DNA of 6,513 nt from Methanosarcinaceae archaeon. Lineage in GTDB: Archaea > Halobacteriota > Methanosarcinia > Methanosarcinales > Methanosarcinaceae. The stretch spans positions 1-6,513 of the forward strand of contig JAQVBP010000156.1 of the NCBI GenBank assembly GCA_028690255.1. The letters run 5' to 3'. Every line of letters starts with the position of its first letter. Position 1 is the stretch's first letter. A model generated the notes under the pieces. That model saw only the letters and a program-made list of their open reading frames with translations, ran no database searches and was not told where the DNA came from. Position numbers and translations under genes: made by a program. Positions 1 to 4,808 of this stretch are shown here, one piece after another.

Positions 1-153
1 CGAATTGTCCTTAGACTCTTTTAGCTCTTTGAGTCGAATTGTAAAGGGATATTTTTTGTGAATAACCGCTTTTCCCGCTTTAAGCAATTTTCTTGCAACT
101 GCTTCATGGCAGGGACTTAACGGTTCTTTATTTTTGTTAACTACAAATATCAT
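1..153 (-). CDS. iscB: IscB-type RNA-guided nuclease, N-terminal fragment (runs off window)
   Basis: Reading the minus strand from the ATG at 153-151 gives 51 uninterrupted codons to the window edge. The protein begins MIFVVNKNKEPLSPCHEAVA and continues with ARKLLKAGKAVIHKKYPFTI. This matches the N-terminal PLMP/RRXRR domain of IscB/IsrB proteins: a short beta strand (xxFVxNKNxxPL), a P-C-H stretch, an (A)RKLLxxGKA helix and the YPFTIRL strand. Here the PLMP motif reads PLSP (residues 11-14). In this family the domain precedes a RuvC-like nuclease, split by an HNH domain in IscB, and binds the omega RNA. RuvC and HNH lie outside the window, so IscB cannot be separated from IsrB (which lacks HNH), nor can it be shown to be intact. 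A GGAG ribosome site lies on the minus strand at 166-163, nine bases before the ATG. Codons are AT-rich (AAA, AAT, GTT, TTA), unlike the GC-rich methyltransferase next door, which fits a mobile origin. Confidence 0.85.
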   Translation of the reverse strand, partial: MIFVVNKNKEPLSPCHEAVARKLLKAGKAVIHKKYPFTIRLKELKESKDNS

Positions 154-169
154 GCTGGATTTCTCCACT

Positions 170-418
170 CTGCTCTGGAAACGAATTTCCGTAGCAGGTA
201 ACGCAATTTTTAAATTGTCTCCCCTCGCCAATGTTGGAAACGCTTGTCATGCGTAGTACACCGTCCCTACCTCCCAGGACTTTTAATACTACACGATAGA
301 GCTGCAAACTGAGGAAGCATTTGCAGGTATCATGACATTTCCAACGTAGTCAATTAAGACTTAGGCTGGTCAACCAGGGCTTATACAAGCCCCACTGCTT
401 TAGCGTGGGGTAGTTGAC
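170..418 (-). ncRNA. Putative omega RNA (HEARO-type) scaffold of IscB
   Basis: About 250 bases between the element's left end and the iscB start carry no coding sense but many complementary arms. In transcript order (minus strand; plus-strand positions given) they are: a subterminal hairpin (410-405 with 395-390, extended by a GC/GC pair around TAAA), a CTGG/CCAG hairpin with a TTGA loop (377-366), and a long-range stem pairing 345-331 with 251-233 (15 bp, one 4-base bulge at 244-241). Enclosed by that stem are hairpin A (CTGCAAA/TTTGCAG, 326-302) and hairpin B (GTAGTA/TACTAC, 292-253, with inner GTCCT/GGGAC). Then come CAATTT/AAATTG (217-204) and a terminal hairpin with GGAAA/TTTCC arms, a TTCG tetraloop and outer CTGC/GCAG (197-170). 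It ends just before the iscB ribosome site. Position upstream of iscB, size and multibranch fold match IscB omega RNAs; a covariance-model match was not run. GGGCTT/AAGCCC (392-377) competes with the first hairpin. Confidence 0.75.
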
Positions 419-934
419 ATTCTCGACCGTCTTCCGGTTTACGTTAATCCCGAAAAGGCCCGCAGAAATCGGGTTAATTAAATCCTCGTAAGCCGCAACC
501 AGGGGGTTTCCGCTTCTCATGTGCTCGAGATTTATCATCTCCCCTCCGGGTTTGAGGACCCGGTGCATCTCCCGGAGAGCCCCCACAGGGTCCGGAATGG
601 AGCAGAGCACGAAGGTCGTGACCACATGGTCAAAACTGTTCGCAGGAAAGTCCAGGTGCTCGGCATCCATCAGGAGCAGGGTCACGTTTTTCATGCCAAC
701 GGCCTTTTCCCTCGCTTTTTCAAGCATCCCGTCGCTTACATCGATTCCTATGAGCGCACAGCCGGAAGGGTAGTATTCCAGGTTCTTTCCGGTCCCGACC
801 CCCACCTCAAGGACCAGGCCCTTAAGCCCCGAAAGGGCGGCCTTTCTCCATCGGCCGTAAAAAAAACGTTCCATGGGGCCTTCCAGAAAGTCATAGAAGG
901 CCGCAATCCTGTTGTATTTTGAGACAACGGACAT
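350..934 (-). CDS. Class I SAM-dependent methyltransferase (UbiE/COQ5-like), C terminus replaced by element sequence
   Basis: This 194-residue protein should transfer a methyl group from S-adenosylmethionine to an unidentified small molecule in the cytoplasm. The Rossmann-fold motifs are clear. Motif I is LEVGVGTGK (42-50), with the ribose-binding acidic residue in GIDVS (Asp65). DAEHLDFPANSFDHVVTT (90-107) spans motifs II-III, and RVLKPGG lies at 125-131. The later NVNRKTVEN segment (164-172) is also characteristic of this group. After Asn172 the sequence (Val-Asn-Tyr-Pro-Thr...) no longer resembles the family; codons 173-194 are read from the iscB element and its first hairpins, ending at a TGA (352-350). 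The natural last strand and helix are therefore probably missing and activity is uncertain. The ATG at 934 has no Shine-Dalgarno but sits about 25 bases after a TATA box, suggesting a leaderless mRNA. The substrate cannot be told from sequence. Confidence 0.85.
   Translation of the reverse strand: MSVVSKYNRIAAFYDFLEGPMERFFYGRWRKAALSGLKGLVLEVGVGTGKNLEYYPSGCALIGIDVSDGMLEKAREKAVGMKNVTLLLMDAEHLDFPANSFDHVVTTFVLCSIPDPVGALREMHRVLKPGGEMINLEHMRSGNPLVAAYEDLINPISAGLFGINVNRKTVENVNYPTLKQWGLYKPWLTSLSLN
419..434 (-). other. Presumed guide segment of the omega RNA
   Basis: In IscB systems the roughly 16-base guide is the 5' end of the omega RNA and is copied from DNA flanking the element's left end. If the left end is at 418, the guide reads GAAGACGGTCGAGAAT on the minus strand and encodes methyltransferase codons around residues 167-172. 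The exact length and junction are inferred, and a shift of the boundary shifts the guide. Confidence 0.4.
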
Positions 935-956
935 ATTTCAGATTTTTGTGTTATTG

Positions 957-970
957 ATTATAAGGTTTCT
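957..970 (-). promoter_or_regulatory. Archaeal BRE/TATA promoter of the methyltransferase gene
   Basis: On the minus strand GAGAAACC is followed by TTATAATC, a good TFB-recognition element plus TATA box. The box is about 23-30 bases upstream of the ATG at 934, so transcription would begin at or next to the start codon. That agrees with the lack of a ribosome site. If transcription continues past the gene it would run directly into the guide and omega RNA. Confidence 0.5.
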
Positions 971-1250
971 CTCTGGCTTCTTTGCTTGTCTCTGAATCTG
1001 TGAGATCCAAAATATTCCGTTGAGCTCAGGATATCCTGGAGAGCTCCCCTCCGGTCGGCTTTTTCTTTCAGGCTGGCCAAACTATCTCGAAAGGTCCGAT
1101 GTCCGGGTTTCCGGAATACCGATTCGTATTTATTGTTTTGAAACCATACCACGAGACCATATCACGCTAGAAATTTTTGGGCATCCAGGATTCAGCACAT
1201 ATCGCAGACAGTAATATTTATTGTTTTAAGTCCCCCCTGGATTATTTGGG

Positions 1251-1262
1251 GTTTAGCTAAAC
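1251..1262. repeat. Perfect 12-bp palindrome upstream of argH
   Basis: GTTTAGCTAAAC is identical to its reverse complement. It lies 16 bases before the first copy of the argH repeat array and next to a possible TATA box, so it could be a second regulator-binding site. No factor can be named. Confidence 0.5.
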
Positions 1263-1270
1263 TTAAAATG
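1262..1270 (+). promoter_or_regulatory. Possible TATA box of argH
   Basis: CTTAAAATG is a moderate match to the archaeal TATA box. A start about 25 bases downstream would fall near 1290, inside the first repeat of the operator-like array. An alternative AT-rich box (AATATTTATT, 1213-1222) would give a 5' leader of about 120 bases instead. Confidence 0.3.
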
Positions 1271-1277
1271 TATTCAT

Positions 1278-1346
1278 AGATTATCCGGAATCCACAAAGA
1301 TTAAGAGGAATCCTTAGATTATCCGGAATCTAATTATCCAGAATTT
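1278..1346. repeat. Four-copy dyad repeat array, probable argH operator
   Basis: Four copies of a 15-16 base element occur in a row: AGATTATCCGGAATCC (1278-1293), AGATTAAGAGGAATCC (1298-1313), AGATTATCCGGAATCT (1316-1331) and TAATTATCCAGAATTT (1331-1346). Each has the shape (A)GATT-N6-AATC(T), a short inverted repeat, and copy 3 is a perfect AGATT/AATCT dyad. Starts are spaced 20, 18 and 15 bases. The array ends five bases before the argH ribosome site, so a protein bound here would block transcription or early elongation. Regulation by arginine or nitrogen supply is a guess. Confidence 0.65.
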
Positions 1347-1361
1347 ACGAGAGGGAAAGCA

Positions 1362-2837
1362 ATGAGCAACATTTTACGGAGGGGCAGACTTGATGCGGCC
1401 CCTGATGAGGAAATTTTGAAATACACCTCCTCAATGGAGGCGGACAGGTGGATTTTTGACGCGGACATTCTGGTGGACCTTGCGCACACCGTGATGCTGA
1501 AGGAGCAGGGAATTATAAGGGCCGAAGACTGCGGAAAAATCCTCTCGGGGCTTTTACAGGTCCGGGAAGAGGGCATGGACAAACTCGATTTCAGCTACGA
1601 GGACATCCACATCTCCCTGGAATCCCGCCTGATCGACCTTGTTGGAGAAGACACCGGGGGCAGGATGCACTCGGGCAGGTCCAGAAACGACGAGGTTGCA
1701 ACCTGCATCCGGCTCGTGCTTCGGGACGAACTGCTCGGGCTCCTTGAGGAAATCCGGGCTCTCCGAAAGACTTTACTGGCCCTTGCGGAAAAACACAGCG
1801 AGACTCTCATGCCGGGTTTCACTCACCTCCAGCACGCCCAGCCAACCACCCTCGCCCACCACTTAAGCGCCCATGCCCAGGCCCTCGGCCGGGATTTTGA
1901 CCGGGTGCTCGACGCTTTTTCACGGGTTAACCTCTGTCCCCTCGGAGCCGCAGCCTTTGCCTCAACAGGTTTTAAGCTCAACCGGAAACGGAGCTCCGAA
2001 CTCCTGGGCTTTGCGGGGCTTCTTGAAAACTCCATGGACGCCGTGAGCAGCAGGGACTTTTTGATCGAGTGTGCTTCCGTCTTCACCAACCTCATGATCA
2101 ACTTCAGCAGGATGGCCGAAGAACTGGTCCTCTGGTCCACTTCCGAGTTTGGCTATATCGAACTCGACGACATGTACGCCTCCACCTCTTCGATCATGCC
2201 CCAGAAGAAAAACCCGGACTCAGCCGAACTCATGCGCGGGAAAACAGGAGTTTCCGTCGGGGCTCTCATGTCCCTCATAACCATCTGCAAGGGCCTGCCC
2301 TTAAGCTACAACCGGGACCTCCAGGAGGCCACCCCCAACATCTGGCGCTCGGTCGAGACCGTGCGGGCCTCGGTCCGGGTAATGGAAGGGATGTACGGGA
2401 GCCTGAAAGTCCGGCCTGACGTACTGGGTTCCCAGGCCACGGCAGGTTTTACCACCGCGACCGAACTTGCGGACACCTTTGTCCGGGAAACCGGAATCCC
2501 CTTCAGGACCGCTCACCAGCTCGTCGGAATCCTTGCAAGAGAAGGCTGCGAGCCGACCCTTGAAAAAATCGATTCAATCTCCGAGGTCGTGCTCGGAGAA
2601 GCTCTCTCTGCCCGGGGCCTGACGGAAAACCTGGTTAAAGAAGCTCTTGACCCCGAATCGAATATAAGGCGGAGAAATGCAATAGGCGGGCCTGCTCCCG
2701 AAGAGATGGGACGTTATCTTGCAAAGCAGAAAACGGAGCTCGAACTCAATGAAGAGGAAATCGCAACCCTCAAGGACTCGATAGACTCCTCACTTGAAAA
2801 ACTGCTGTCGGTTGTTGAGGAATACAGAAAAGGCTGA
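1362..2837 (+). CDS. argH: Argininosuccinate lyase
   Basis: ArgH splits argininosuccinate into arginine and fumarate, the last step of arginine synthesis, as a cytoplasmic homotetramer of the fumarase/aspartase superfamily. The 491-residue length is normal. The three conserved regions of the superfamily are visible: SGRSRNDEVAT (104-114), PGFTHLQHAQPTT (151-163) with the presumed general acid/base His155, and the signature SSIMPQKKNPDSAE (276-289) carrying the catalytic loop serine (Ser276/277) and the lysines and asparagine that bind substrate. No key residue is missing. The ATG at 1362 is preceded by GAGGG seven bases upstream. The gene stands alone: the divergent neighbour is a methyltransferase, and gatD follows after 114 bases with its own leader, so a shared operon is possible but not shown. 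A TTTTT run ten bases past the stop could end transcription. Confidence 0.96.
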   Translation: MSNILRRGRLDAAPDEEILKYTSSMEADRWIFDADILVDLAHTVMLKEQGIIRAEDCGKILSGLLQVREEGMDKLDFSYEDIHISLESRLIDLVGEDTGGRMHSGRSRNDEVATCIRLVLRDELLGLLEEIRALRKTLLALAEKHSETLMPGFTHLQHAQPTTLAHHLSAHAQALGRDFDRVLDAFSRVNLCPLGAAAFASTGFKLNRKRSSELLGFAGLLENSMDAVSSRDFLIECASVFTNLMINFSRMAEELVLWSTSEFGYIELDDMYASTSSIMPQKKNPDSAELMRGKTGVSVGALMSLITICKGLPLSYNRDLQEATPNIWRSVETVRASVRVMEGMYGSLKVRPDVLGSQATAGFTTATELADTFVRETGIPFRTAHQLVGILAREGCEPTLEKIDSISEVVLGEALSARGLTENLVKEALDPESNIRRRNAIGGPAPEEMGRYLAKQKTELELNEEEIATLKDSIDSSLEKLLSVVEEYRKG

Positions 2838-2951
2838 AAAGCTGAATTTTTAATAGCATTAGGGTCAGTATCTACATTACTTTATTTACGAACTATTAAG
2901 CTCATAAATTCAATAAGTAGTTTTAATTCACAATTCGGAAAAGGGATCTTC

Positions 2952-4232
2952 ATGGAAATCAAACAGGGTGACTGGGTGCGCGTTGAAAAAGACGGCACGG
3001 TTTACGAAGGTAAGGTGATGCCCTCTGCGGAAGGGTACGTCACACTCAAAATGAATAGCGGATACAATGCAGGTTTTCTGGAAGCCGAAGTAACAATAAC
3101 CCTGCTTGAAAGCAAACCGGAAGAGCCGGAGGTCGCAGAAGGTGCCGCAGAAAAAAGAGCCTTAAAAGTTTCCTCTGAACTTCCTGCAAAAAGGTCTGAA
3201 AAACTCCCGAAGGTGGCCATTCTCTCCACGGGTGGAACCATTGCGAGTAAGATCGACTACCGCACAGGAGCCGTCAGCTCCCAGTTCACTGCCGACGACA
3301 TCCTGAGTGCGATTCCTGAACTTCGGGAAATCGCGGACTTCAAGGGCCGGGTAATCTCAAGCATCCTCTCCGAGAACATGGAATCCTCCTCCTGGGAAAA
3401 CCTTGCAAAGGCCGTTGTGGAAGAGATCGAAGCCGGCGCTGACGGTATAATCATCACCCACGGGACGGACACCATGATGTACTCGGCAGCCGCCCTTTCT
3501 TTTATGATAGAAACCCCGGTCCCGATTGTTTTCGTGGGTTCCCAGAGAAGTGCGGACCGCCCGAGCAGCGACAATGCCATGAACGCCATCTGCGCGGCCC
3601 TTGTTGCGATAAGCGACATTGCGGAAGTTTCGGTAGTCATGCACGGCACTACCTCGGACGACTACTGTGAGGTCCACAGGGGCACGAAAGTAAGAAAACT
3701 GCACACCTCCAGGAGAGACGCTTTCAAATCCGTCAACTCAAAACCCCTGGCAGTCGTGGACTATGACTCCCGGAAAATCGAGACCCTCATTGCCCATACC
3801 AGGCGCGGAGAAGTTCCCCTGAAATTCAAACCCGGCATGGAAACGAAATGCGCCCTTGTCAAGTTCACGCCCGGGGCCGATCCGGCAATTCTTGACTATT
3901 ATCTCGAGGCCGGTTATAAAGGAATCGTAATCGAGGGAACGGGCCTCGGGCACGTCTCAACGAAGTGGATCCCCTCGATAGAAAAAGCTACAGAGGCCGG
4001 GATTCCCGTCGTCATCACCTCCCAGTGCCTCAACGGCCGGGTCTGTGACCGGGTCTATGACACGGGCCGGGACATGCTGAAAGCCGGAGCTCTCGAAGGC
4101 GAAGACATGCTTCCCGAAACCGCCCTTGTAAAAATGATGTGGGTACTCGGCCAGACCGGGGCCTTCGAAGAAGCGGTTGAGCTGCTCGGGGCCGACCTGA
4201 GCGGAGAAATAACCGGGTGTACTCTTCAATGA
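2952..4232 (+). CDS. gatD: Glutamyl-tRNA(Gln) amidotransferase subunit D
   Basis: GatD is the ammonia-producing subunit of archaeal GatDE, which converts Glu-tRNA(Gln) to Gln-tRNA(Gln); GatD hydrolyses glutamine and GatE performs the amidation. The 426-residue protein has the family's N-terminal Tudor/SH3-like domain (about 1-60, GDWVRVEKDGTVYEGKVMP), a charged linker (about 55-85), then an L-asparaginase-like domain. Active-site motifs are LSTGGTIAS (91-99), THGTDTM (169-175) and a KLHTSRRDAFKS segment (249-260). The expected catalytic residues Thr96, Thr172, Asp173 and Lys249 are all present, with the same spacing as remembered for the Methanothermobacter enzyme. The ATG at 2952 has AAGGGA about five bases upstream. 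Its 114-base leader has AT-rich stretches (TTTATTTA at 2881-2888) that could be a promoter. gatE is not adjacent downstream. A terminator follows the stop codon. Confidence 0.96.
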   Translation: MEIKQGDWVRVEKDGTVYEGKVMPSAEGYVTLKMNSGYNAGFLEAEVTITLLESKPEEPEVAEGAAEKRALKVSSELPAKRSEKLPKVAILSTGGTIASKIDYRTGAVSSQFTADDILSAIPELREIADFKGRVISSILSENMESSSWENLAKAVVEEIEAGADGIIITHGTDTMMYSAAALSFMIETPVPIVFVGSQRSADRPSSDNAMNAICAALVAISDIAEVSVVMHGTTSDDYCEVHRGTKVRKLHTSRRDAFKSVNSKPLAVVDYDSRKIETLIAHTRRGEVPLKFKPGMETKCALVKFTPGADPAILDYYLEAGYKGIVIEGTGLGHVSTKWIPSIEKATEAGIPVVITSQCLNGRVCDRVYDTGRDMLKAGALEGEDMLPETALVKMMWVLGQTGAFEEAVELLGADLSGEITGCTLQ

Positions 4233-4240
4233 TTTATGGG

Positions 4241-4279
4241 GACCGAAAGCTGAAAGTTAAAGCCATTCGGTCTGTTTTT
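4241..4279 (+). terminator. Hairpin plus T-tract terminator after gatD
   Basis: GACCGAA (4241-4247) pairs perfectly with TTCGGTC (4266-4272), and five Ts follow at 4275-4279. It begins eight bases beyond the gatD stop. A second T-rich stretch (4321-4332, containing eight consecutive Ts) could act as a backup, since archaeal termination depends mainly on T runs. Confidence 0.6.
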
Positions 4280-4301
4280 GCCTGTAAGTGTTATCACATA
4301 T

Positions 4302-4325
4302 AATTCATTTTACAATTCATTTTCT
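4302..4325. repeat. Short tandem repeat, two 12-base units
   Basis: AATTCATTTT occurs at 4302-4311 and again at 4314-4323 in the AT-rich spacer after gatD. It runs into the pyrimidine-rich tract. No function is evident; it may simply be low-complexity spacer DNA. Confidence 0.45.
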
Positions 4326-4395
4326 TTTTTTTATTCTGTATCCTTTTGCTGTAATCTTTTTTCATATTTCGGTTTCAGGGTGGGGGAACAATACA

Positions 4396-4403
4396 TTTAA
4401 ATA
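4396..4403 (+). promoter_or_regulatory. TATA box for the small protein/symporter unit
   Basis: TTTAAATA matches the archaeal TATA consensus exactly and follows a purine-rich stretch (GGGGGAACAA) that may serve as the TFB site. Transcription would start near 4425, leaving a leader of roughly 95 bases before the small gene. Confidence 0.55.
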
Positions 4404-4425
4404 AGAATGTGATATTATGTACTAT

Positions 4426-4446
4426 GCTAACAAGTGTCATGTTAGC
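4426..4446. promoter_or_regulatory. Inverted repeat at the predicted transcription start
   Basis: GCTAACA (4426-4432) and TGTTAGC (4440-4446) are perfect inverted arms around a 7-base spacer. Position at the expected start site of the symporter unit suggests a repressor operator, or a hairpin at the 5' end of the mRNA. A further weak hairpin (CGGG/CCCG, 4482-4500) lies just before the small gene. Confidence 0.45.
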
Positions 4447-4520
4447 TACTGTCAATAATCGGATTTTCAAGTAACAATCAGCGGGTTTCAGGGAATCCCG
4501 GATAAAATAGGTTGATGAAA

Positions 4521-4676
4521 ATGTTAGGAATCGATGATCCTCAGATCTGGCTTGCATACTTATCATGTATCGGAAGCGCACTTTTATGCGTCATCTACGG
4601 GGCACTTAACTGGAAAGAAAGGGAAAGTGAACAGACCCACAGTACAGGAAGCCCCATAGCCGCAGCTCAGGAGTGA
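4521..4676 (+). CDS. Symporter small accessory protein (single-helix membrane peptide)
   Basis: A short frame encodes 51 residues starting MLGIDDPQIWLAYLSCIGSA, with one hydrophobic segment (about residues 8-29, ending LCVIYGALNW) followed by a charged, polar tail. The start MxGIDDPxIWLAY and a YGxxNW end to the helix match the small proteins found directly upstream of sodium:solute symporters in Methanosarcina and some bacteria, known as symporter small accessory proteins. Here too it sits upstream of such a symporter, 132 bases away. It is presumed to sit in the membrane and assist or stabilise the transporter. I prefer the ATG at 4521, since the AGGTTGAT ribosome site (4509-4516) is well placed for it; an in-frame ATG at 4515 would add two residues but overlaps that site. 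Confidence 0.8.
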   Translation: MLGIDDPQIWLAYLSCIGSALLCVIYGALNWKERESEQTHSTGSPIAAAQE

Positions 4677-4732
4677 AAGCCCGTCAGAAACCTGCATTAG
4701 CTGGTTCTTGAGGATTATGTCCTGTTGCTTAT

Positions 4733-4762
4733 ATTTTTTAACTAACACAGAAATTTTTTAAC
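4733..4762 (+). repeat. Duplicated ATTTTTTAAC, possible T-tract terminators or attenuator
   Basis: ATTTTTTAAC occurs at 4733-4742 and 4753-4762, exactly 20 bases apart, between the small gene and the symporter. Runs of six Ts can terminate archaeal RNA polymerase, so some transcripts may end after the small gene. The same stretch (CTTATATT, 4729-4736) could instead act as a TATA box for a separate symporter transcript. Confidence 0.4.
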
Positions 4763-4808
4763 ATGGCCCTGAACTTCCGGACACAGAGGCCTCAAAAACA
4801 TCAAATTC

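Larger units (their letters stand above)
1..418 (-). mobile_element. IS200/IS605-like iscB element, left end and omega-RNA region (partial)
   Basis: The stretch has the layout of an iscB insertion element: a left end with a subterminal hairpin, a structured non-coding RNA region, then iscB reading inward. The left end on the minus strand starts at or near GTCAACTACCCC (418-407). A hairpin follows (410-390 on the plus strand) with arms CCCCACGC and GCaGTGGGG and a TAAA loop, typical of IS200/IS605 ends that are recognised as single strands. The boundary at 418 is inferred from where the methyltransferase reading frame stops resembling its family (after residue Asn172). It could be off by several bases. 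The right end lies outside the window. No tnpA transposase is visible; iscB elements often lack one and are mobilised in trans. Confidence 0.75.
935..1361. other. Divergent intergenic region between methyltransferase and argH
   Basis: There are 427 bases without a convincing gene. The left edge holds the methyltransferase promoter, and the right edge holds the argH control region (palindrome at 1251-1262, repeat array 1278-1346). In between are a palindrome-rich spot at 1022-1046 (two GAGCTC sites flanking a perfect 12-bp palindrome, CAGGATATCCTG at 1027-1038) and a small inverted repeat TCCGG/CCGGA at 1102-1115. Two 64-codon open frames on opposite strands overlap each other here. Neither resembles a known protein nor has a good ribosome site. 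Confidence 0.6.

Noticed and set aside
267..413. Possible pseudoknot between CTACC at the element's left end and GGTAG in the loop of hairpin B
   Set aside because: Five matching bases within 250 are expected by chance, and the bases partly overlap other proposed stems. Pseudoknots do occur in IscB omega RNAs, but this one is not supported here.
1..434. CRISPR array or Cas9 locus
   Set aside because: The protein start resembles IscB, but there are no regularly spaced direct repeats and no cas1/cas2 genes; the layout is that of an insertion element with omega RNA.
958..1152. 64-codon open frame on the minus strand in the divergent spacer
   Set aside because: No recognisable family, no clear ribosome site, it overlaps another frame of equal length on the other strand, and its end coincides with the methyltransferase TATA box.
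1020..1214. 64-codon open frame on the plus strand in the divergent spacer
   Set aside because: No family resemblance, no good ribosome site, and it overlaps the opposite-strand frame; most likely chance.
4375..4581. 68-codon minus-strand frame before the symporter
   Set aside because: It overlaps the promoter and the small accessory protein gene, has no known relatives that I recognise, and lacks a ribosome site.
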